Below the pieces are notes generated by a model. It did not search any database, was not told the DNA's origin, and saw nothing but the letters and a program-made list of their open reading frames with translations. DNA of 64,000 nucleotides from Kordiimonas aestuarii (GTDB lineage: Bacteria > Pseudomonadota > Alphaproteobacteria > Sphingomonadales > Kordiimonadaceae): the NCBI RefSeq assembly GCF_025574465.1, contig NZ_JAOBPP010000015.1:1-64000 (forward strand), written 5' to 3'. Both the position numbers and the translations under genes were made by a program. Below, one piece after another: positions 26,860 through 35,579 of the stretch (within the stretch, counting starts at the first letter, position 1; every line of letters begins with the position of its first letter).

Positions 26860-28574
26860 CAGATATTTCCCTTTCTGGCTTCTTCCGCAAGATGGGTTGC
26901 ATTGCGCATGGCAAGTGAGAGGATTGTAAGCGTCGGGTTTTTATCCGGGTTCGATGGCAGGACGGCACCGTCAAAAACATACAAATTTTTGACATCCCAG
27001 CTTTGCCCCCATTTGTTGACAACGCTTGTCTGCGGGTCGTCGCCCATGCGGGCACAACCAACCTCGTGGATGATCTCACCACCCTTTGCGATAGCTTCAC
27101 GCCCGTCGGTACCTTTACCCCAGGAAACAGTTCCGCCCAGCCGGTCGATAAGCTCGTGGAAGGTTTGCCGCATATGGGTCGCCTGATTGATTTCATGGTC
27201 GGCCCACTTCCAGTGAAAGCGCAGTACGGGAATGCCGAAGCGGTCTTTGACCTCCGGGTCCAGTTCCGCATAACAATCATCATTCGGGATCATCTCGCCG
27301 CGCCCAGCCAGGTAAATGTCGGCCCCGTAGTTGCGGCGCATCTGCTCGCGCAGGCCAGCGCCAAACGCAACGTCACTATGGTCAGCGAGCCCGGCAATAC
27401 CCATACCCGGCATACGCTGCCCACCTCCAACCTCAATATGATATCCACGCGGGAAAGGCAGTTCGTTGCGCGCCTGCTTCTGGTATCCCCACCATGGCAC
27501 ATAAATGTGCGCATTCGACATGCCGTCATCATTACGGGATGGCATGCCTTCCAGCATCGGGATATGGCCGCCCGACGCCGCGCCCACTGTGTCCATGAGA
27601 TATTTCCCAACGGTCCCGCTTGAGTTAGCAAGGCCATCGGTATAACGCCCGTTGCCGGAATTGAGCAGGACACGAGCGCTCTCCGCCGCGCTGGCTGCCA
27701 GCACAACCGCCCGCGCCTTGACAGTTTTGTGTTCTCCGGTCTTGCGGTCAATATAGGTAACGCCCGACGCTTTGTCGTCCTTGCCCATATCAACAGTGTA
27801 AACCATGGCATCCGTGATGACATCAAGGTTGCCGGTTTCCAGTGCAGGTGGAATAAGCACCGTTGTGGTCTGGAACATCGCCTTGATAGAACAGCCTCTC
27901 CCGCAAGAGGTCGCGTAAAAACAGGCCTGCCGTCCGTTCATTGGCTTCTGAATGATCGCCGCACGCATGGGCGCCACCGGAATGCCCATTGACTCAAAAC
28001 CGCGAGCCATCATGATCTCATGCAGGCGCCTGTTCGGCGTTTCATGCAATATGCCGTCCGGACTGTCGGGCGTATTTTCCAGCCCGGCGCCGTGGTATTC
28101 GCCGCCCCCGGTTACGCCCACGAGAGCTTCTGTCTTGTCGTACCACGGAGCAAGCTCGTCATAGGTGATAGGCCAGTCGACCCCAAGACCATCGCGGCTA
28201 TAAGGCTTGAAATCATATTCACCAAAGCGCAGCGAAATGCGGCCCCAGTGGTTGGTACGCCCGCCCAGCATACGCGGACGCCACCAGAGAAACTCTTCCT
28301 TGCCGGGGGCATTGGTATAGGGCTCGCCCGGCACGGTCCAGCCGCCATCAACTGTGGCGTCATAATAACCAAAGGGCTTGTCCGGCGTTGACACCCCCCG
28401 CAGCGGCGCTTCATCGTTCGTATTGAACATAGGCGTCTCGTCTTCGGGCTTATAGTCACGGCCCGCTTCCAGCATCAGGACCTTCAGGCCCTTTTTCGCC
28501 AGAACATAGGCACTCATACCGCCGCCAGCGCCAGAGCCGACGATGACGACATCATACGGTGTGGATTGTTTCAC
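26859..28574 (-). CDS. GMC oxidoreductase, probable glycoside 3-dehydrogenase large subunit
   Basis: The 571-residue flavoprotein has the FAD motif VVIVGSGAGGGMSAYVLA at residues ~9-26, GGRTNHWG near 105 and the C-terminal GMC signature HEVGCARMGDD and NPTLTILSLAMRNA. It lacks its own signal peptide and should travel with the TAT small subunit. GTG 28574 follows GGAGAAGGGGAGC; the frame extends to 28604. It is first in a three-gene unit driven by the operator promoter at 28638. The family includes FAD glucoside 3-dehydrogenase and 2-keto-gluconate-type dehydrogenases; the DUF1080 neighbour favours 3-oxidation. Confidence 0.9.
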   Translation of the reverse strand: MKQSTPYDVVIVGSGAGGGMSAYVLAKKGLKVLMLEAGRDYKPEDETPMFNTNDEAPLRGVSTPDKPFGYYDATVDGGWTVPGEPYTNAPGKEEFLWWRPRMLGGRTNHWGRISLRFGEYDFKPYSRDGLGVDWPITYDELAPWYDKTEALVGVTGGGEYHGAGLENTPDSPDGILHETPNRRLHEIMMARGFESMGIPVAPMRAAIIQKPMNGRQACFYATSCGRGCSIKAMFQTTTVLIPPALETGNLDVITDAMVYTVDMGKDDKASGVTYIDRKTGEHKTVKARAVVLAASAAESARVLLNSGNGRYTDGLANSSGTVGKYLMDTVGAASGGHIPMLEGMPSRNDDGMSNAHIYVPWWGYQKQARNELPFPRGYHIEVGGGQRMPGMGIAGLADHSDVAFGAGLREQMRRNYGADIYLAGRGEMIPNDDCYAELDPEVKDRFGIPVLRFHWKWADHEINQATHMRQTFHELIDRLGGTVSWGKGTDGREAIAKGGEIIHEVGCARMGDDPQTSVVNKWGQSWDVKNLYVFDGAVLPSNPDKNPTLTILSLAMRNATHLAEEARKGNI

Positions 28575-28637
28575 GATGCTCCCCTTCTCCTCCCGAACGC
28601 GCATGCATATTGGCCCTGCTTACGTTCCTTATGCAAA

Positions 28638-28666
28638 ATGTAACCGGTTACATAGAGCCATGTCAA
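28638..28666 (-). promoter_or_regulatory. Promoter with LacI-type operator over the -10 region
   Basis: ATGTAACCGGTTACAT at 28638-28653 is identical to the site at 23382. Read on the minus strand, TTGACA (28666-28661) is again 17 bp from TTACAT (28643-28638), so the operator overlaps the -10 hexamer in the same register. It lies about 65 bp upstream of the GMC start and would place the dehydrogenase operon under the same repressor as the Gfo/Idh operon. Confidence 0.82.
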
Positions 28667-28723
28667 TCACACAAACAGATGCTTGATTGGCATCACGACA
28701 CTCGCCCACGCGACAACCTCAAC

Positions 28724-30310
28724 CTAATTTGTACAGTCCGTGGTGTGGGTAAGCACCTGTCCAGATAATTTGCCTGTAGCATGGCCTTTGTCGATCGCCA
28801 GTTCACCGTTGATCATCAGATATTCCACGCCGGACGAAAGCTTCTCGGGCGCGCGGTACGTGGCATTCGCCCGGTAGGTCTCAGGGTCGAAAATAACGAT
28901 ATCGGCCGAGAACCCGGGCTTCAGATATCCACGGCCTTTCAGCCCCAGACTATCAGCCACCAATCCGCTGCCTTTTCGAATAAAGTCCGACAGCGAAAGC
29001 ACAGGTGCGTCGATTACATATTGTTGGAATTTTTGCGGATATGTCGCATATTTCCGCGGATGCCCACCGCTGCCGTCCGACCCGGTCATCACCCACGGCT
29101 GGCGCATGAAGTTAATCACATCCTCCTCATGCATATTGAAAGATGCCACGTCCGCATCGCCAGCAAGCACAATACGCACCGCGGCATCAATGGGTGTAAG
29201 CCGCCACTTGCCGGCAAGATCGGCTAGGGTCTTGCCCTGCCATGATGCCTCTCCCCCCACCACCAAAAGGCTGTCCGGGCCACCGCGACGGCGGAGGTTT
29301 TCCGCCATTTCTTTCGCCAACCGCTGTTTGAGGCGGGTATCCTGAAGGCGTTCCTTCATCGCGTCGCGCCCGCCTGCCATTGCCCATCTCGGCACCAGGC
29401 TGGCGGCAATACTTGTGCCCGATGCAAGCCATGGGTACTGGTCTGCAGTAACGTCAAGCCCTTCCGCTCTGGCAGCGTTAACAAGGCCTATCACCTCGAG
29501 ACTTTTACCGTGAACATCCACGCCCAGCGCCTTGATGTGTGAAATATGAGTAGGCACACCAGCGCGCCTGCCAATCTCAATCGCTTCGCGCACAGCATCC
29601 AGCAACCCGATGGTGTAGCTGCTTTCATCGCGCATATGGCTATCATACACGCCGCAATACCCTGCCGTCACCTCCGCCAACGTGGCGACCTCATCGGTCG
29701 TCGCGAAACTTCCCGGTGCGTAATAAAGACCTGAGGACAAGCCAAAGGCACCGTCGGCCATCGCTTGCCTGACAAGGTCTTTCATGGCCTGCATTTCAAA
29801 TGGCTCAGGTGGGCGCTTATCAGTCCCCATAACTGCGCGCCTGACCGCGCCGTGCCCCACATACAACGCAACATTGGTACCTACTCCATCTTCCGCCAGC
29901 CCGTCCTTGACCTGTCTGACATTAGGGCTTCCCCCGCCGTCATTGCCGGTAAACACAGTTGTTACGCCCTGGGTAAGATAATTGAGGTTCTGGCGGGTTT
30001 TGCTGTTTTCAAGATCGTCCAAACTATGAGTATGTGGGTCTATGAAACCAGGCGCCACAACGAAGCCCGAGGCGTCAATGATTCGGCTGGCTTGAATGGG
30101 GCCTGGGTTCTGCTCATCCCAAAAAGCGATTACGCCGCCGGAGACCACAATATCCCTGACCTCACCTGCCGAGCCCGACCCGTCATAGACCACGCCGCCC
30201 TTGATTAGATAATCGTATTGCTCGTCGGCTTTCGCGTTAATGGAAAAAAGGGTTAATGCTGCCCAAAAAAATGCGACGGTTCGATAAAACGCAGAATACC
30301 CAATAGTCAA
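28724..30310 (-). CDS. N-acyl-D-amino-acid deacylase family amidohydrolase, exported
   Basis: The protein has about 528 residues from a TTG start at 30310 (GGGGG just upstream), which gives a good signal peptide ending INAKA-DEQ; the longer frame to 30358 places charged residues ahead of the signal. Metal ligands are seen in GFIDPHTHSLDD near residue 85, PTHISHIKALG near 235 and GSDGSGGHPR near 430. D-aminoacylases release D-amino acids from N-acyl forms. It ends about 60 bp upstream of the operator promoter and seems to be a single unit. Its product could feed the D-glutamate operon at 41873 (inference). Confidence 0.85.
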   Translation of the reverse strand: MTIGYSAFYRTVAFFWAALTLFSINAKADEQYDYLIKGGVVYDGSGSAGEVRDIVVSGGVIAFWDEQNPGPIQASRIIDASGFVVAPGFIDPHTHSLDDLENSKTRQNLNYLTQGVTTVFTGNDGGGSPNVRQVKDGLAEDGVGTNVALYVGHGAVRRAVMGTDKRPPEPFEMQAMKDLVRQAMADGAFGLSSGLYYAPGSFATTDEVATLAEVTAGYCGVYDSHMRDESSYTIGLLDAVREAIEIGRRAGVPTHISHIKALGVDVHGKSLEVIGLVNAARAEGLDVTADQYPWLASGTSIAASLVPRWAMAGGRDAMKERLQDTRLKQRLAKEMAENLRRRGGPDSLLVVGGEASWQGKTLADLAGKWRLTPIDAAVRIVLAGDADVASFNMHEEDVINFMRQPWVMTGSDGSGGHPRKYATYPQKFQQYVIDAPVLSLSDFIRKGSGLVADSLGLKGRGYLKPGFSADIVIFDPETYRANATYRAPEKLSSGVEYLMINGELAIDKGHATGKLSGQVLTHTTDCTN

Positions 30311-30400
30311 TACTGCCCCCTTGCCTCCTACTTCAGGCCAATAAAGTATTTCTCTCAAGCCTAAGCCTATACTGCATAAGAAGTCCCCGCGCCCCTAACA

Positions 30401-30427
30401 AAAAAACACAGCCAATCGGCTGTGTTT
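30401..30427 (-). terminator. Rho-independent terminator
   Basis: AACACAGCC pairs with GGCTGTGTT around a 4-base loop, with a run of A before and T after, so it can work on both strands. It is 40 bp downstream of the CC0125-type lipoprotein gene on the minus strand. Confidence 0.85.
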
Positions 30428-30466
30428 TATGAAATCTTCGTTTGTGCGTCTCCTACAGACCGCCTC

Positions 30467-30988
30467 CTACAGACGATCACGCATTGTTTCCACCAAGCCG
30501 TGGGCTTCGTAAAACGCGCCGCCATCAGGTTTGTCACCCTCACCCATCACGATTTCGACAAACGTCACTGTGGTTTCGCGGCCACGATAATATGTCTCTG
30601 TCGTCGAGGGCTCTATGTAAGCCGGGCGGGTTACTGTGCGACAGGAAAGTACACCACATTCACGATAAGTGGTCGCATGCACGCGCATGTGTGTAACAGC
30701 ATGTGCATGGCTTTCACTGCGGTCGACATCTGTATCGCGGTCCACGACCTCAAACCAGTCATAACCCTTTTCGAGAGTTAGTTCCGCGGCGCGCAACAGC
30801 GCATAATCCCGGGCAAGCCCCGCCTCGTCACCTTCCGTTTTATAGGCGATGCGGTAACGGTTTTTCTCGATTACACTTTCGTAATACCCAAAGTCGCCAG
30901 GCTCATCTGCGGCCATGTAACGTGGCCCTGAAGAGGCACACGCGGTCAACGCGCAGGCCAACGGCAATGTCAGTAATATCTTTTTCAT
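30467..30988 (-). CDS. CC0125/CC1285-type small lipoprotein
   Basis: The 173-residue lipoprotein has signal peptide MKKILLTLPLACALTAC with a lipobox Cys at 17. The mature part carries the family pattern GYYESVIEKNRYRIAY, YALLRAAELTLEKGYDWFEVV and a late CGVLSCRTVTRP. The family is common in Caulobacter and relatives and has no known function. Start 30988 follows AGGAGG; the frame opens to 31009. It lies upstream of nothing on this strand and ends at a terminator. Confidence 0.88.
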   Translation of the reverse strand: MKKILLTLPLACALTACASSGPRYMAADEPGDFGYYESVIEKNRYRIAYKTEGDEAGLARDYALLRAAELTLEKGYDWFEVVDRDTDVDRSESHAHAVTHMRVHATTYRECGVLSCRTVTRPAYIEPSTTETYYRGRETTVTFVEIVMGEGDKPDGGAFYEAHGLVETMRDRL

Positions 30989-31113
30989 TCGAACCTCCTG
31001 AACAGGCAAAATCTTTAACGACTTAAAGCCTAATGTGGCCCAGATGAATTCTCGATATGCGGTTAGGGTCGCTTTTATAAAGCGGTGATAAATTTGCCTG
31101 GAATTTCGCGGTA

Positions 31114-31833
31114 TTACGGGCAGTTTTCCCGCGCGTCAGCTTCCACCACTTCCATGCGATAGCCAATACCGGACTCTGTGACAATATAGTCGGGCCTCGT
31201 GGGATCAGGTTCCACTTTCTCACGTACTTGGCTAACGTAAACGCGCAGATACTGCATGTCGTCGCCGTGTGCTGGCCCCCATACCTCGTGGAGAATTTGA
31301 CGGTGCGTCAGCATCTTGCCCCGATGGACGAGGAAATAGCGCAGCAGATCATATTCCTTTGGGGTAAAATCAACCCGGGCATTGTCAATCAGCACTTCAT
31401 GCCGCACCAAGTCCATTCTGATACGACCGTTCATCAATACGGGCTCACCGGCCTCCTGTGTCGCGGCTTTTCTCAGATTGGCTGTAATCCGCGCGAGCAG
31501 CACATCGGGATTAAAAGGTTTCGTCACATAGTCATCAGCACCAAGGGCAAAGGCATCGATCATTTCCTTGTCACCATCCCGCACCGAACAGACGATGATC
31601 GGAACCTGCGACCATTCCCTGATCTGGGCAATGACATCCTTGCCGTCCATGTCGGGCAGGCCAAGGTCCAATAAAATCAAGTCGGGCTTCAACGACGCGG
31701 TTAGCCGTACCGCCTCACCACCTTTTTCCGCGGCTTCACATTTCAAATCATTGGATTCGAGCGAGATTTTCAGGAGCTTGCGGATTTGTGGTTCATCATC
31801 CACCACCAAAATGGTGCTTTTCTTCTGTTTCAT
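31114..31833 (-). CDS. KdpE-like OmpR-family response regulator
   Basis: The 239-residue protein has a receiver domain (ILVVDDEPQIR, phospho-Asp in LILLDLGLPD, Lys in YVTKPF) and an OmpR winged helix (FTPKEYDLLRYFLVHRGKMLTH to YIVTESGIGYRM). Receiver and linker look most like KdpE. Start 31833 gives the normal family length; the frame runs to 32013 through the amidotransferase end. No kinase adjoins it. The closest candidate is the KdpD-derived kinase at 38446. No kdpFABC potassium pump genes are in the window, so its target is probably different. Confidence 0.9.
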   Translation of the reverse strand: MKQKKSTILVVDDEPQIRKLLKISLESNDLKCEAAEKGGEAVRLTASLKPDLILLDLGLPDMDGKDVIAQIREWSQVPIIVCSVRDGDKEMIDAFALGADDYVTKPFNPDVLLARITANLRKAATQEAGEPVLMNGRIRMDLVRHEVLIDNARVDFTPKEYDLLRYFLVHRGKMLTHRQILHEVWGPAHGDDMQYLRVYVSQVREKVEPDPTRPDYIVTESGIGYRMEVVEADARENCP

Positions 31834-31930
31834 AACCAGTTCCCCCTCGTGCGTATGCCCCTTGGGGCCACCAGTTGATTGTTGCACTAATATATAACTA
31901 TATAACGCCCGTGTTGCGCAGGCGATAGAT

Positions 31931-32716
31931 CTATGCAGGCCAGTCAGAGAGCATTGGCCCTTTAACACTGCCGGAATAGCGGCGAGCACCGCCCTCGGCC
32001 AAGGCGCCACCACTTGAGCTTGAAGCTACGAGAGCGGCAAAAATACGCCGCTGTGCACTTGCGTACAACATAAATTCCGGATGCCACTGAACACCGATCA
32101 CAAAATGATCTCGTTCAGTGCCCTCAATCGCCTGCACCATGCCAAACTCAGCGTCATGGGCGATGGCCCGTAAATCCTGCCCAAGTGTATTGATCGCCTG
32201 GTGGTGCAAGCTGTTGACCCATATATCATCGGGCTTATCCAGGAGGTTCCGCAATGCGCTCCTGCCCTCGATAACGACCTTGCGACGTGCAAAAATCTTC
32301 CCGAGGGTGCTTTGCGTTGGCAAGAAACCTTCAAATACCGACGGAACATCCTGATGCAAATCCCCACCACGGACAATGTTAATCATCTGGGCTCCACGGC
32401 AAATTCCTAAAACTGGCAGCTTGGCTGCGAACGCCATTTCCACGCACTCAGCCTCCAACCGGTCCCGATAGGGATCAAGTCCGACGCTATGGGTATTATT
32501 CTGCCCGTAAAGCGTTGGGTCGATATCCGCCCCGCCCGAAACTACAAGGCCTTTCAGGTTTCTCGTGCGTAAAAGGTTATGCTTCGGGCTCACCCTGATG
32601 GGTCTGCCCCCGGCAAGCCAGATACCGTAACCGATCGCGGTATAAGCGAGAAAATTGGCCCTCGACCCTGTGGTGATTCCGATCAGCGGACGCACTCGTT
32701 CCTGTACGACGGTCAT
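31931..32716 (-). CDS. Class I glutamine amidotransferase-like hydrolase (PuuD-like)
   Basis: The 261-residue protein has a complete triad: Cys in LGICRGAQMI near residue 100 and the His-Glu pair in GVQWHPEF near 217; GGADIDP is the oxyanion region. The sequence is close to gamma-glutamyl-GABA hydrolase. ATG 32716 overlaps the amidoligase stop (TAATG at 32714-32718), so the two are translationally coupled. It could hydrolyse a gamma-glutamyl product of the amidoligase or supply ammonia to it. The last ~25 residues (SSSSGGALAEGGARRYSG) look like a disordered tail. Confidence 0.9.
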   Translation of the reverse strand: MTVVQERVRPLIGITTGSRANFLAYTAIGYGIWLAGGRPIRVSPKHNLLRTRNLKGLVVSGGADIDPTLYGQNNTHSVGLDPYRDRLEAECVEMAFAAKLPVLGICRGAQMINIVRGGDLHQDVPSVFEGFLPTQSTLGKIFARRKVVIEGRSALRNLLDKPDDIWVNSLHHQAINTLGQDLRAIAHDAEFGMVQAIEGTERDHFVIGVQWHPEFMLYASAQRRIFAALVASSSSGGALAEGGARRYSGSVKGPMLSDWPA

Positions 32717-33741
32717 TAAGCACCTCCCGCCGACGCAAGCTTGTCGGCCTTCGGTGTGCCAGCGACACGCATCCGCTCCGTGAAGACGGTTGGCTGTTCT
32801 CGCCACTCATCACGCAGCCTGCTGAGTTCTTCATCGTTGGACGCCAATCTTTCGATCAACAACCATCGTTGCCATTCTTTCATCAGCGACCAATCGCCAT
32901 TGGATACCTCACAGTTAGGCAGGCGGTAATGGTAGGTCGGGCGCGCATTGATTTTCTCGTCTGCACCGTAAAGTTCCCGGACAAGTTCCTTGTCCAGTTC
33001 GGAGAACAGCGGAAGCATATCAAGCGCCTTGTTACGGCTTTTGTTAAAGCGGTGATAATCACAAATCAGTTGCTCTTGCGTCGGAGCATATCCGTCGGCC
33101 ATGATGTGATTGAGGTATTCTGTGCTGTAGGGCTCGATAAACAGTGTTATACGGCGCGAAAAATCCACATTGTGTTCATTCTTCAGCATTGGATAAAGCA
33201 GCGCAAACGCCTGAATATGCTTCAGTATATTTTCAGACTTCAATGATATCGCGTCAGGATTTATATGAAGCCCAAATGCGTGATGCAGAGATGCCTGAGT
33301 ATCTTTCGCATTTTCGTAGAAGAGCGCTTCCCGCAATTTGTCCAGCTCCTCAATTTTTTCGATTGGAACTGGGGGTGCGATAATCTCAAGCGGTGCAATT
33401 TTCTCGCTTATGGACGCAACAACATCACCAGCCGCGTCGGCGGTTTTTCTCAATAAGCGCTCAAAGCCATCTGCTGTGGCATCAGATCCTCGGTCGATAC
33501 CTGAGACCAGCTTTTTAACAGGCTCTGCATCAATCTCCAGCCTGAAGGAGCCTAGGGACGTCTCGACAACATACCATTCCGCCTTGGATCGCTCCTCCAC
33601 ATTTCCGCCGAAAAGACCTTGAACAATGCGCGCGGCCCGCCAAAGTGGCACACCCGCATACTCAATTTCAAAACCAACGCCCCGCGTCTGGCCTTGGTCA
33701 GTTAACAGCTCAACGTCATAATTTTCTTGCACTCGTTCCAC
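32716..33741 (-). CDS. Amidoligase family enzyme (glutamine-synthetase-like fold)
   Basis: The 341-residue protein matches the putative amidoligase family (PF12224): GVGFEIEYAGV with the metal-binding Glu pair near residue 25, SFRLEIDAEPV near 68, and ASLHHAFGLHINPD near 152, the His-x-Asn active-site strand. The start is GTG 33741 behind GAGGAT. Such enzymes are predicted to join carboxyl and amine groups using ATP, but substrates are mostly unknown. It is divergent from TVP38/TMEM64 and coupled to the amidotransferase. The product could be a modified peptide, lipid head group or cell-wall unit; nothing in the sequence decides. Confidence 0.88.
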   Translation of the reverse strand: MERVQENYDVELLTDQGQTRGVGFEIEYAGVPLWRAARIVQGLFGGNVEERSKAEWYVVETSLGSFRLEIDAEPVKKLVSGIDRGSDATADGFERLLRKTADAAGDVVASISEKIAPLEIIAPPVPIEKIEELDKLREALFYENAKDTQASLHHAFGLHINPDAISLKSENILKHIQAFALLYPMLKNEHNVDFSRRITLFIEPYSTEYLNHIMADGYAPTQEQLICDYHRFNKSRNKALDMLPLFSELDKELVRELYGADEKINARPTYHYRLPNCEVSNGDWSLMKEWQRWLLIERLASNDEELSRLRDEWREQPTVFTERMRVAGTPKADKLASAGGA

Positions 33742-33989
33742 GGAATTATCCTCTTCTACTCATGGTCCCATGGTAGGCGGACAACACTAAAGATGAGATT
33801 GGCGCAAAGGCTCAGCAACATAAAAAAAGCATAAAAATCATCATCGGTGGCAGTAAAGCTACAAGCAAATATATGTTTTTTATGGTATTTTTATCTTCTT
33901 CCCCACGAGCAGGATTTTTTGCTTATGGCAACTGTGGGAGTGTTTTGCCTCAAAGTGTCTGGCGCCACACCGAAGCGGAGGAAACCCTG

Positions 33990-34697
33990 ATGACCTTAAA
34001 AACCAAGCTTAGCATCGTCCTTGTCGTGCTGGTTGGCATATGCAGCTTTCTTTTGGTCAACGAAGGGTACCTTACCCTTGATGTAATACAGCAGAACCTG
34101 AAGTTGATGCGCCAGCAATACGATGCATCTCCCATTATGTTTCTTTTCATGTTCATTGTAGGCTACACGCTGTTTGTAGCCCTTTATGTACCCGGGCCCT
34201 TTATCCTGAATTTGATGGCAGGCGCCATATTCGGCCCTTTTATCGGCACCGCCGCAGCCAGCGTCGCCGCGGCACTCGGGTCCGTTGCAGCCTTTCTTGT
34301 CGCCCGTTACATCCTTTATGATGCTGTCAGAGGCCGCTTTCCTGGACAGGTTATTTCAATTGACAAAGCCATCGAGGAGATGGGTGGCTTTTATGTGCTG
34401 CTTCTAAGGCTTGTGCCCGGCCTTCCGGTGGGGCTTACCAACCTGTTGATGGGCGTGACCAACATCAGCGCATTGCGGTTTTTCATGGCCTCTCTCGTCG
34501 GGGTGGTGCCGTGGATCGCTTTTTACGTTGTCGCCGGCGGCAAGCTCGCTCAAATGAAGTCCATCGATGACATTGCCAGCGTGGAAATGAGCCTTATGGC
34601 GCTCGCACTTGCGGTCCTGCTCATTGGTGGTCGGCTTTTATCTCGCAAGATCTCAGACCCCCGCACACCAGAGCGGCGGCGCGGTCGTTTTGTCTAA
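33990..34697 (+). CDS. TVP38/TMEM64 (DedA-related) membrane protein
   Basis: The 235-residue integral membrane protein has about six helices. The VTT core is seen in PGPFILNLMAGAIFGPFIGT and LRLVPGLPVGLTNLLMGVT, with the conserved Gly-Pro re-entrant features. Start 33990 is set by GGAGGAAA (33977-33984); the frame opens at 33873. Family members are linked to lipid scrambling or transport. It is divergent from the amidoligase and followed after about 105 bp by the DUF502 gene. Confidence 0.9.
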   Translation: MTLKTKLSIVLVVLVGICSFLLVNEGYLTLDVIQQNLKLMRQQYDASPIMFLFMFIVGYTLFVALYVPGPFILNLMAGAIFGPFIGTAAASVAAALGSVAAFLVARYILYDAVRGRFPGQVISIDKAIEEMGGFYVLLLRLVPGLPVGLTNLLMGVTNISALRFFMASLVGVVPWIAFYVVAGGKLAQMKSIDDIASVEMSLMALALAVLLIGGRLLSRKISDPRTPERRRGRFV

Positions 34698-34803
34698 CAC
34701 CCTACCCCACATTCCACCGCTATACTGAAAAGCCTTGCAGGCCATGGTGGCTTCGCCATACTGACCATCACGGGGTTCACCCCAATCATTCCGGAGATCC
34801 ACT

Positions 34804-35532
34804 ATGCCTCAGGGGGACAAAAATTCGTTCCTGGCCAAAGCCCGGCACAATATGTTTGTCGGACTTTTTACGCTGATACCCATTTGGTTAACCTTGCTGC
34901 TTCTGGATGTCATCCTGCAGTTCATTCACCAGTTGGCTTCGCCCATTATCGATGTCCTGACCGCATGGGCCGACCCAGGGGGTGCTGCCTTTCATCTGGT
35001 AAAACACCCATGGTTTCAGACGACCCTTGCCGTCATTATCATGCTGAGCCTGCTTTATCTTGTGGGCTGGCTGGCCTCACGGTGGTTTGGACAGAGATTT
35101 CTGTTGCTGCTGGATGATCTCATTCAGCGGGTGCCAGTCGCACGCACAATTTACAACACGATCAAACGCCTAGCGGAAGCTATGCAAACCAATTCTGACG
35201 ACGTTGAGCGCGTTGTACTGATTGAATTCCCGTCTGCTGACATGAAGACAGTAGGGCTTGTGACCCGCACTTTCAAAGACAGCCGCACCGGGCGCGAGCT
35301 GGCCGCGGTCTATGTACCCACGACACCAAACCCGACCTCCGGCTACCTTGAGATCGTGCCAGTAGAGAATATCGTGCCAACCAACTGGAAATTGGACGAG
35401 GCGATGTCCTTTATCATCTCGGGCGGTGCAGACGTCCCGAAAACCTTTGTCTATGATCGCGCACCGGTAGACGAGGAAGAACTGATAAAACCGGATACTA
35501 CCCCCAAAGCGGGGCACCCCGGCGAGCGATAA
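34804..35532 (+). CDS. DUF502 family membrane protein
   Basis: The 242-residue protein has two hydrophobic segments in the first 100 residues (NMFVGLFTLIPIWLTLLLLDVI and TTLAVIIMLSLLYLVGWL) and a soluble C-terminal domain with RVPVARTIYNTIKRLAEAM and VYVPTTPNPTSGYLEIVP, the DUF502 signature. Function is not established. A GGAGAT site lies 6 nt before the start, and a terminator follows the stop at once. Confidence 0.93.
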   Translation: MPQGDKNSFLAKARHNMFVGLFTLIPIWLTLLLLDVILQFIHQLASPIIDVLTAWADPGGAAFHLVKHPWFQTTLAVIIMLSLLYLVGWLASRWFGQRFLLLLDDLIQRVPVARTIYNTIKRLAEAMQTNSDDVERVVLIEFPSADMKTVGLVTRTFKDSRTGRELAAVYVPTTPNPTSGYLEIVPVENIVPTNWKLDEAMSFIISGGADVPKTFVYDRAPVDEEELIKPDTTPKAGHPGER

Positions 35533-35559
35533 AAAAAGGAGCCCCAGGGCTCCTTTTTC
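35531..35559. terminator. Bidirectional rho-independent terminator
   Basis: AAAAAGGAGCCC pairs with GGGCTCCTTTTT around CA, immediately after the DUF502 stop. The convergent YfdX gene ends at 35580, so one hairpin serves both units. Confidence 0.88.
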
Positions 35560-35579
35560 TCATGGTTTGATCTTGCTGG

